Shown here one piece after another: positions 1-5,247 of a stretch of DNA of 5,477 bases. The notes beneath the pieces are model-generated. The model ran no database searches. It saw only the letters and a program-made list of their open reading frames with translations, and was not told the origin of the DNA. The DNA comes from Tannerella sp. (GTDB lineage Bacteria > Bacteroidota > Bacteroidia > Bacteroidales > Tannerellaceae), in assembly GCA_031279875.1 (NCBI GenBank), contig JAITHS010000061.1, positions 1 through 5,477 on the forward strand. The letters are read 5' to 3'. The position numbers were made by a program, and so were the translations under genes. How positions within the stretch are numbered: position 1 is the stretch's first letter; each line of letters begins with the position of its first letter.

Positions 1-2
1 CA

Positions 3-39
3 AAACCCTTGCAGTGGTTTTAAACCCTGCAAGCGGTTT
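3..39. repeat. 37-bp palindromic dispersed repeat, copy R1
   Basis: Two 18-nt half-units, AAACCCTTGCAGTGGTTT (3-20) and AAACCCTGCAAGCGGTTT (22-39), are separated by one base. The reverse complement of 4-39 is identical to 3136-3171 inside the lipoprotein gene, and its first half is identical to that of the copy at 5143. The halves pair imperfectly (one offset base on each side), so a hairpin is possible. Each half also has its own weak dyad, AAACC...TGCA...GGTTT. The element may extend to the left of the window, since it begins only two bases from the edge. Confidence 0.85.
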
Positions 40-76
40 GGAGCTTACGTCCGTCATTATAAGCGTCGGCGCAATC

Positions 77-167
77 AAGTGTCGTCCCATGCGGGACTAT
101 TGTTGATATGACTCTTCTCGCCGGAGACTAAAGTCACCGGTTAATAAAGTGTCGTCCCTGCGGGACT
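77..167. repeat. REP-like palindrome cluster with a duplicated GTCCC/GGGAC hairpin
   Basis: AAGTGTCGTCCC-(AT)GC-GGGACT occurs twice as a direct repeat, at 77-98 and 147-167. Each copy holds a short stem, GTCCC pairing with GGGAC over a 3-4 nt loop. Between them, 121-140 forms another stem, CCGGAGAC-TAAA-GTCACCGG, with 8-nt arms, one A/A mismatch and a TAAA loop. No open frame or RNA gene is recognisable here. Small stem-loops with a duplicated flank are typical of REP or MITE-like intergenic elements, but no associated transposase is in the window. Together with R1 and the 66-bp repeat, this accounts for most of the gene-free stretch 1-238. Confidence 0.65.
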
Positions 168-178
168 GCGAATGCCCT

Positions 179-244
179 GTACCGTCATCCTATTTAACCG
201 TAAAAGCGTCGTAATTTTTAATTCGTAATTTTTAATTTTTAATT
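179..244 (-). repeat. 66-bp dispersed repeat, left copy (inverted relative to 5074-5139)
   Basis: The plus-strand sequence 179-244 matches the reverse complement of 5074-5139 at 62 of 66 positions, with substitutions only and no gaps. Read on the minus strand it has two parts: five tandem heptads of the form AATTAAA/AATTACG (244 down to 210), then a 31-nt non-repetitive tail ending in GATGACGGTAC (209 down to 179). It starts at the very 3' end of the DUF3108 gene. The last sense codon AAT (242-244) and the stop TAA (239-241) both lie inside it. Confidence 0.85.
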
Positions 245-1081
245 CCCTTTTACGGCATTGAACTCATGAGCGACGCCTGATGATTCTTTGTATCTGACGT
301 CGGCATATCCGACTTTCAATTTTGTACGTATTCTGACGGGGATAGCATTCTTGTCGTCGCTAATCCAGACTTCTGCCGAAGTTGTAGTTGATTCGAAGGC
401 GTCATCGTATATGTTGACGTGAAAATAGCATGTATTGAATTTATAGCCGCCGAGTTCAATCGTTTCGCGCTTCTTGAAATCCAGCGATACTTTTATCATA
501 TCTTTGCCGATAGCGACGGTTAAAGGAAATACGTCGCCGATGTGCAGTTTCGACATATCAAATCCTCTGACGTAATAAAACGCTCCCAGCATGTCGGTAA
601 CATATCCTTTGCCGCTCATCACGGTATCAACTTTGACCCTGCGTGGCGTATAGCGATAGGAATGAACGGAGGTTGAATCGCCGTTGCGGGTAAAAGTCAG
701 CTCGTCAACCGAGTAGTAATTGCCTTCATCGGTACGTTTGCTGCCGAAAACTATTTGGTTATCAGCGTTATAATAGCACGAAAGGGTGTCGCGCATCTTG
801 TAGAAACTGTCAAAAAAGCGTGTCGAACGAAATAGCAGACGATAACGCGAATCAGCGCCTTTGACGGTATAATCTTTGTTGAAACTAATCACTGCGTCGC
901 CTGCGCGCGGCATTATCAGCCCCCACTTAAAGTATGTCTCATAAGTAATACTTTCGCCGTAAGACATTGATTTACAATGCGTTTGGGCGGAAATATTTTG
1001 ACATGCCCAAAAGACAAAAACGAATAGAATATATTTTTGACACGTAATCATAATACTATTAATTTTCTTGTTAATAATCAT
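239..1081 (-). CDS. Secreted DUF3108-type envelope protein
   Basis: This 280-residue protein probably acts in the periplasm or at the outer membrane; its molecular function is unknown. Residues 1-32 form a signal peptide: a basic start (KK at 5-6, K17), a hydrophobic run around 18-26 (ILFVFVFWA) and an I-S-A cleavage site before Q33. C27 does not fit a lipobox because F and W precede it. The mature part begins with GESITYETYFKWGLIMPRAG and continues as a beta-rich chain (YRLLFRSTRFFDSFYKMRD, GAFYYVRGFDMS, AEVWISDDKNAIPVRI). This is the pattern I associate with DUF3108 (PF11306) proteins of Bacteroidales. The ATG at 1081 lies 2 nt after the TAG of the upstream gene, suggesting translational coupling; a purine-rich GGGAGGGAGG lies about 9-18 nt upstream. 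A second Met at residue 11 (1051) would give a shorter signal peptide and cannot be excluded. The stop codon falls inside the 66-bp repeat, so the native C-terminus may have been altered. Confidence 0.8.
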   Translation of the reverse strand: MIINKKINSIMITCQKYILFVFVFWACQNISAQTHCKSMSYGESITYETYFKWGLIMPRAGDAVISFNKDYTVKGADSRYRLLFRSTRFFDSFYKMRDTLSCYYNADNQIVFGSKRTDEGNYYSVDELTFTRNGDSTSVHSYRYTPRRVKVDTVMSGKGYVTDMLGAFYYVRGFDMSKLHIGDVFPLTVAIGKDMIKVSLDFKKRETIELGGYKFNTCYFHVNIYDDAFESTTTSAEVWISDDKNAIPVRIRTKLKVGYADVRYKESSGVAHEFNAVKGN

Positions 1082-1083
1082 AC

Positions 1084-3264
1084 CTAAAACCTCCCTCCCG
1101 TTAATCCTCCGAGACCGCCGAAGCCGCCGCCCATAGAGCCGCCGCCACCGCGCTGTTTGCTTTCTTCACGCCAGTTGCGGTTCTTTTTCTTATCTTCTTT
1201 AGGCTTGTTTTTGAGCAACTCCAACGGTTTTTCGTCCGGTTTACTCTTACCGACGTCCCATGATTCTTCAATCTTCCAGTTAGTACGTATCTCGAATTGC
1301 GTCATGCAATAGACAACCTTTTCGGGCTGACGGCGTTCTTCGTAGTTGCCTGCATCCCATTTGCCGTTGCCGTTAGTATCAAAGATTATTTTGGCGTAAT
1401 ATTTCTCGGCAGGCATGTCGCGAAAAACGGCAACGCCATTTTCTACCCTCGCTGTACGCACAACAGTGCCGGTAGAGTTTAACAGTTCGATGAAAGCGGG
1501 AGTAACTGTCTGATTATTAGTCGGTTCGGTTGTCAGACTGTCTTGAACTGATAACATCATCGGAAGTCCGGTAACAGCAATCGAAAGATGTCCGTATTCT
1601 TTTTCGTCTTTAACGGTAAATGATACTGTTGTTAAATCGTTATAATGTCCGTAAACGCCTCGTAATGAAGCCGAATCGACCGTCAGACGGTATTTTTCGT
1701 TATATTTCCACTGCCGTTTAACGAGATACGTCATAGCATGCAACGTATCTTCCTCAAAATCAAATTCCACAGCCTCAAAGAGCGTATCGACGCCAATCTC
1801 CATCTTAAAAAACTCTTTACGCACATCCGTTACCGGCTCGCCGAAAACTATCGTTATAATATCATAAGGATTAAGCGCGCCTGACGGTTTTATATCCATT
1901 TGAAGCGGTATCGGCGGTGGCGGAGGCGGCACGGAATCGACCGATAACGAATCTTTGGGCGTTGTTTTACGGATTTTAGGCTTCTTTTTTGGTTTCTTCT
2001 CCTTTTTTTTCATTTGCGTTTCCTTATTAACAAGGCTGAACGTATCTGTCTGTAATTCAAGCAAATCCGGTATGGAGTCGTTGTTTTTCAGATATGTTAC
2101 GGCAATCATCAGAGTATCAATCTTGTATATGGAAGAATCTAATAACCAATAGTTTATAGCGAAACTTTCCGGGTCATCGGCTTTTTGGGTAACATACCAC
2201 ATAGAGTCGGGTGCAGCAAAATTGAGCGGCATGATTTCAGGCAAAGTATCGAGCGGGGCGTTAAATTTGAGTGTAAAAATGTAATCCTGCGGGCGTTCCG
2301 GTCGAAGTATCCGCTGACGAGGCGTTATCGAATCGTTGAAATACCATAATATCAGGTCATTAGGATAAAAAATAGTCTTTTCTACCATCGCTATGGAATC
2401 AAAGACGACAGTATCAATTTTGTTGATTACAGTATCTCTAAACACGGAATCAGGCACAAATTTACGTTCGCACGATGTTACAACGAGAGTATCAAGAAAG
2501 GCGAGCGATTCATCATTGGCTTTATCGTAGGCGTAGTTGCGGTTTTTGTCGTCGAGCGCAAATACGGCGTATGTGCCGGGCGTTACGTTGTGGATAACAA
2601 ATTGCCCGTATTCGTTAGTCTTTGAAGTACGCAGAAACGGTGTCTTGACGAAAGCCGTATCCGACAGATCGCTGTGGATTCCGACAAGAATTTTCGATAC
2701 CGGTTCAAGATCGGAAGCTTGTAATAATGTGCCGCTAATCTGCATAGTATCAAGCGTTTCGCCGGTAGAAAAAGCAAAACTGTAATTTTCGAGTACATTT
2801 TTTTCATTGTTATCGGATATCGAACTCGTAAAGTCAAGCGTGTAAGTAGTATTTTCTTTGAGTGTGTCTTTGAGTTCAACCCTCACCTTTTTGCCAAGCG
2901 CCTGAATATAAGGGTTTTGTTTCTGAGGAGGCGTTATGATGACGTTTTCGCTCGGATTATCAACGGAAATGAACTCGTCGAAAGTTATTTCTATCGTTTT
3001 ACCATTGAAATTCAACTGATTGACGGCAGGCTTGCTGCTGATATATTTCGGCGGGTCGTAATCGGGCGGACCTCCGTTTGGGTTGCCGATATTTGCGCAG
3101 GCGGAGATAATTAAAAGAGTAAGATAATGTAAGAGAAACCGCTTGCAGGGTTTAAAACCACTGCAAGGGTTAGGTAGGAGAAACCGCTTGCAGGGTTTAA
3201 AACCGCTGCAAGGGTTTGAACCGCTGCAAGGGTTGCGATCAGATATGTAATTTAACAAAATCAT
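1084..3264 (-). CDS. Large Ig-like (SbsA/Big_5-type) lipoprotein with repeat-derived signal peptide
   Basis: This 726-residue outer-envelope lipoprotein has no known enzymatic role. A lipobox I-S-A-C puts the lipidated Cys at 56, followed by ANIGNPNGGPP, a start I recognise from Bacteroidales Ig-like lipoproteins. Residues about 69-167 resemble a bacterial Ig-like Big_5 domain (ITFDEFISV, TTYTLDFTSSISDNN, FAFSTG). Residues about 175-262 resemble a carboxypeptidase-regulatory-like fold (TNEYGQFVIHNVTPGTYAV). A second Big_5-like stretch lies near 455-552. A basic linker (419-433), six prolines (446-451), a Ca-loop-like DTNGNGKWDAG (629-639) and a glycine-rich tail (706-724) follow the same order. 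The odd part is residues 11-45, which repeat NPCSGFKPCKRFLL twice plus a partial copy, encoded by dispersed palindromic repeats. The result is a 55-residue signal region where about 20 is usual. No Met, and no GTG or TTG after codon 3, lies between the start and the lipobox, so translation must cross the repeats. It is the first gene of an operon with the DUF3108 gene. Confidence 0.82.
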   Translation of the reverse strand: MILLNYISDRNPCSGSNPCSGFKPCKRFLLPNPCSGFKPCKRFLLHYLTLLIISACANIGNPNGGPPDYDPPKYISSKPAVNQLNFNGKTIEITFDEFISVDNPSENVIITPPQKQNPYIQALGKKVRVELKDTLKENTTYTLDFTSSISDNNEKNVLENYSFAFSTGETLDTMQISGTLLQASDLEPVSKILVGIHSDLSDTAFVKTPFLRTSKTNEYGQFVIHNVTPGTYAVFALDDKNRNYAYDKANDESLAFLDTLVVTSCERKFVPDSVFRDTVINKIDTVVFDSIAMVEKTIFYPNDLILWYFNDSITPRQRILRPERPQDYIFTLKFNAPLDTLPEIMPLNFAAPDSMWYVTQKADDPESFAINYWLLDSSIYKIDTLMIAVTYLKNNDSIPDLLELQTDTFSLVNKETQMKKKEKKPKKKPKIRKTTPKDSLSVDSVPPPPPPIPLQMDIKPSGALNPYDIITIVFGEPVTDVRKEFFKMEIGVDTLFEAVEFDFEEDTLHAMTYLVKRQWKYNEKYRLTVDSASLRGVYGHYNDLTTVSFTVKDEKEYGHLSIAVTGLPMMLSVQDSLTTEPTNNQTVTPAFIELLNSTGTVVRTARVENGVAVFRDMPAEKYYAKIIFDTNGNGKWDAGNYEERRQPEKVVYCMTQFEIRTNWKIEESWDVGKSKPDEKPLELLKNKPKEDKKKNRNWREESKQRGGGGSMGGGFGGLGGLTGGRF
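2003..2010 (-). repeat. A8 homopolymer in the coding strand of the lipoprotein gene
   Basis: Eight T on the plus strand give A8 followed by G in the mRNA, right after Met418, where the Lys-rich linker (KKKEKKPKKKPK) begins. A T6 tract (A6 in mRNA) lies at 1985-1990. The reading frame is intact. The tract is long enough for polymerase slippage, but nothing here shows that slippage is used. Confidence 0.6.
3129..3234. repeat. In-gene array of the palindromic repeat (R2, R3 and half copy R4)
   Basis: R2 (3136-3172) and R3 (3181-3217) are copies of the 37-bp palindrome, and a half unit, AACCGCTGCAAGGGTT, follows at 3219-3234. Including the GTARGAG flank, 3129-3171 and 3174-3216 form a 43-bp direct repeat with two mismatches and a period of exactly 45 bp, or 15 codons. 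On the minus strand all copies are read in one frame, giving NPCSGFKPCKRFLL, P, then NPCSGFKPCKRFLL again. R2 is the exact reverse complement of intergenic copy R1 over 36 nt. A 45-bp period means gain or loss of a unit would keep the lipoprotein gene in frame. Confidence 0.9.
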
Positions 3265-3281
3265 AAATATATTTCGACCCG

Positions 3282-3312
3282 CAAAGGTAAGAAAATAATT
3301 TTAATTTTGAAA
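3282..3312 (-). promoter_or_regulatory. Bacteroidota-type promoter of the lipoprotein/DUF3108 operon
   Basis: On the minus strand TACCTTTG (3289 to 3282) matches the TAnnTTTG -7 consensus of Bacteroidota primary sigma factors. A one-mismatch -33 element, TTTC (3312 to 3309), sits 19 nt upstream. The implied start site is only about 10 nt from the ATG at 3264, giving a very short leader with no visible Shine-Dalgarno site. Confidence 0.6.
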
Positions 3313-3319
3313 AAAACAC

Positions 3320-3327
3320 TATCTTTG
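3320..3327 (+). promoter_or_regulatory. -7 box of the FAD oxidoreductase gene promoter
   Basis: TATCTTTG matches the TAnnTTTG -7 consensus and lies 18 nt before the ATG at 3346. No clean TTTG is found at the expected -33 distance, where the sequence is only AT-rich; TTTTG at 3305-3309 is too close. The leader is short and A-rich with no Shine-Dalgarno motif. The box lies about 30 bp from the oppositely directed -7 box, so the two promoters share one small regulatory region. Confidence 0.55.
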
Positions 3328-3345
3328 CAGGCAAAATTTTGAAAA

Positions 3346-5064
3346 ATGAACAGAAGAAATTTTATCGGATACGGACTGGCAGGCGGAATAGCAAGCGCTT
3401 TACCTTACTCATTGTCGGCAAATTCCAATATTTCATCAAAAACCGAAGTCGAAGCGTTGAACGCCGTCGAAACGTTGAAAGCAAAAGAAATGAAAGCCGA
3501 CGTCGTAATAGCAGGCGGCAGTCTCGGTGGTTGCGCGGCAGCAATAGCGGCGTTGCGTAACGGTCTAAAAATTATTATGACAGAAGAAACCGACTGGCTC
3601 GGCGGGCAGCTGACCTCGCAAGGCGTACCGCCGGATGAACATCCGTGGATAGAAACGCACGGCGCACCGGCGTCTTACCGCACGTTCAGAACAGCCGTTA
3701 GAGACATCTACCGTCGCACCTACCCCTTGACGGAAGCCGCCAAAGAACGTCGCTATCTAAACCCCGGCGGCGGCTCCGTGTCGGTATTATGCCACGAACC
3801 GCGTGTCGCTCTGGCTGCACTTTATGACATCTTTAATCCGTATATCAGTGCCGGAAAAATGACATTACTGCTTGAATATAAGGCTGTTGCGGCAGATGTT
3901 ACAGGCGATAAGGTGCAGGCACTCAAAGTTCGCAGCCTCAAAAGCGGTAATGAGTTGATACTCAACGCTCCGTATTTTATTGACGCTACCGAACTCGGCG
4001 ATCTGCTGCATTTGACAGGTACGGAATACGTTACCGGCGCAGAAGCCCAAAAAGATACAGGCGAAATGCACGCCGCAGAACATGCCGATCCCGCTAATCA
4101 GCAGGCGTTTACAGTCTGTTTTGCCGTTGATAATATTCCGGGAGCAAATAATATCATCGACAAGCCGAAGTCGTATAATTTCTGGCGTAATCATATTCCC
4201 GCACTGACACCGGCATGGTCGGGAAAACTGCTCGACCTGACATATTCAAACCCATCGACGCTGGAACCAAAAAAACTCGGTTTCAATCCCGACGGCAAAT
4301 CTATCGACGGCGGTATCCTCAATCTGTGGAACTACCGGCGTATTATTTATAAGGATAACTTCCTGTCGGGCTGTTACGACAGCGATATTTGCCTCGTCAA
4401 CTGGCCTCAAAACGACTATGCTCTCGGCAATCTCGACGGTAAGGATTTTGCCAAACATTTCATTAAAGGTAAAGAGTTGAGCCTGTCGCTGCTTTACTGG
4501 CTGCAAACGGAATGTCCGCGTCCCGACGGCGGTACGGGCTGGTCGGGGTTGCGATTGCGCGGCGATATTATGGGTACCGACGACGGCATGGCTAAATATC
4601 CGTATGTCCGCGAAGCACGACGTATCAAAGCGCTTTTTACCGTTCTCGAAGAACATGTCGGCAAAGAGCAGCGCATAGCAGTATCGGGCGAAGCCACCGC
4701 CGCAAAGTTCTACGACAGCGTCGGCACCGGATACTATCATATTGATTTACACCCAAGTACGAAAGGCAACAACTATATCGACTTCCCGTCGTTGCCATTT
4801 CAGCTACCGCTTGGAGCGTTCATACCGCAACGGATGGAGAACCTCCTCCCCGCCTGCAAAAACATCGGCACAACGCACATCACTAACGGCTGTTACCGCC
4901 TCCACCCCGTTGAATGGAGCATCGGCGAAGCCGTCGGATGCCTGACGGCATACGCGCTTAAACACCAAACTACTCCCCGTGCCGTCCGCGAAACGCCTCC
5001 ACGCCTCGCCGATTTTCAAACTTCAATACGCTCGCAAGGTCTCGAACCGGAATGGCCTGCATAA
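3346..5064 (+). CDS. Tat-type exported FAD-dependent oxidoreductase (FAD_oxidored family)
   Basis: This 572-residue flavoprotein probably folds with FAD in the cytoplasm and is exported by the Tat system; its substrate is unknown. The N-terminus MNRRNFIGYGLAGG carries the twin arginine (R3, R4), a weakly hydrophobic segment and an L-S-A cleavage site near residue 25. The Rossmann FAD site starts at ADVVIAGGSLGGCAAA (51-66), with Ser59 at the second glycine position of GxGxxG. The acidic end of strand 2 is E80, followed by WLGGQLTSQG (84-93). FIDATELGDL (211-220) is the usual second FAD-contact segment, and HITNGCYRLHPVEWSIGEAVG (511-531) fits the C-terminal FAD-closing region of PF12831 proteins. 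The length is normal and the frame intact. Relatives are sometimes labelled xanthan lyase, a name I would not transfer. The gene is monocistronic here: it diverges from the lipoprotein operon and is followed 9 nt later by a dispersed repeat. Confidence 0.87.
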   Translation: MNRRNFIGYGLAGGIASALPYSLSANSNISSKTEVEALNAVETLKAKEMKADVVIAGGSLGGCAAAIAALRNGLKIIMTEETDWLGGQLTSQGVPPDEHPWIETHGAPASYRTFRTAVRDIYRRTYPLTEAAKERRYLNPGGGSVSVLCHEPRVALAALYDIFNPYISAGKMTLLLEYKAVAADVTGDKVQALKVRSLKSGNELILNAPYFIDATELGDLLHLTGTEYVTGAEAQKDTGEMHAAEHADPANQQAFTVCFAVDNIPGANNIIDKPKSYNFWRNHIPALTPAWSGKLLDLTYSNPSTLEPKKLGFNPDGKSIDGGILNLWNYRRIIYKDNFLSGCYDSDICLVNWPQNDYALGNLDGKDFAKHFIKGKELSLSLLYWLQTECPRPDGGTGWSGLRLRGDIMGTDDGMAKYPYVREARRIKALFTVLEEHVGKEQRIAVSGEATAAKFYDSVGTGYYHIDLHPSTKGNNYIDFPSLPFQLPLGAFIPQRMENLLPACKNIGTTHITNGCYRLHPVEWSIGEAVGCLTAYALKHQTTPRAVRETPPRLADFQTSIRSQGLEPEWPA

Positions 5065-5073
5065 ACCGATTGC

Positions 5074-5139
5074 AATTAAAAATTAAAAATTAAGAATTAA
5101 GAATTACGACGCGTTTACGGCTAAATAGGATGACGGTAC
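5074..5139 (+). repeat. 66-bp dispersed repeat, right copy (inverted relative to 179-244)
   Basis: Five tandem heptads AATTAAA, AATTAAA, AATTAAG, AATTAAG and AATTACG (5074-5108) are followed by a 31-nt tail ending in GATGACGGTAC. The copy is 62/66 identical to the reverse complement of 179-244. It begins 9 nt after the oxidoreductase stop codon and has the same orientation relative to the preceding gene as the left copy has to the DUF3108 gene. Its outer end is separated by a single base from the palindromic repeat beginning at 5141. Confidence 0.85.
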
Positions 5140-5142
5140 CCA

Positions 5143-5179
5143 AAACCCTTGCAGTGGTTTAAAACCGCTGCAAGGGTTT
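5143..5179. repeat. 37-bp palindromic repeat, copy R5, near-perfect hairpin
   Basis: AAACCCTTGCAGTGGTTT (5143-5160) pairs with AAACCGCTGCAAGGGTTT (5162-5179) over 18 positions, the single non-Watson-Crick pair being a T/G wobble; one base lies at the centre. It is the most symmetrical copy in the window. It lies between the oxidoreductase gene and the promoter of the next gene and could end or insulate transcription, but no U-tract follows the stem, so I call it a repeat rather than a terminator. Confidence 0.85.
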
Positions 5180-5189
5180 GATGGCCTTA

Positions 5190-5221
5190 TTTGGAAAGTA
5201 CGTGATTTTTATTTAATTTTG
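5190..5221 (+). promoter_or_regulatory. Bacteroidota-type promoter of the AAA-ATPase-like gene
   Basis: TTTG (5190-5193) and TAATTTTG (5214-5221) match the -33 and TAnnTTTG -7 elements with 20 nt between them, the expected spacing. The ATG at 5248 lies 26 nt after the -7 box. This is the best-formed promoter in the window. It starts 11 nt past the R5 palindrome, so the gene appears to be expressed independently of the oxidoreductase. Confidence 0.7.
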
Positions 5222-5247
5222 CAGGTGTCAAGAAAAAATATTTGCAA

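Noticed and set aside
1..238. A tRNA or structured ncRNA gene in the left gene-free stretch
   Set aside because: The stems are short, separate and duplicated. No cloverleaf, T-loop motif or recognisable ncRNA core was found.
3129..3235. CRISPR-like array at the repeated palindromes
   Set aside because: Only two and a half units, with 8-nt spacing instead of spacers of about 30 nt. The same repeat occurs singly elsewhere, and the units are translated in frame.
3339..3560. A 73-codon plus-strand frame starting just before the oxidoreductase ATG
   Set aside because: It overlaps the oxidoreductase in another frame, and its Arg/Ser-rich product is what an out-of-frame reading of AGA/CGT-rich sequence gives. 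The overlapping frame carries clear Tat and FAD motifs.
4246..4740. A 164-codon open frame on the minus strand inside the oxidoreductase gene
   Set aside because: It is fully antisense to a well-supported gene, has no promoter-like box or family resemblance, and is explained by codon bias in the real frame. Other overlapping frames (for example 2583-2879, 3865-4194 and 4804-5019 on the minus strand, 1297-1482 on the plus strand) were set aside for the same reason.
179..5139. A composite transposon bounded by the 66-bp inverted repeats
   Set aside because: No transposase or integrase lies inside, no target-site duplication is visible outside the repeats, and the enclosed genes look like ordinary envelope genes.
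5143..5179. A classical rho-independent terminator
   Set aside because: The stem is strong but no run of T follows on either strand, and the same sequence occurs inside a coding region, so I list it as a repeat with only possible terminator activity.
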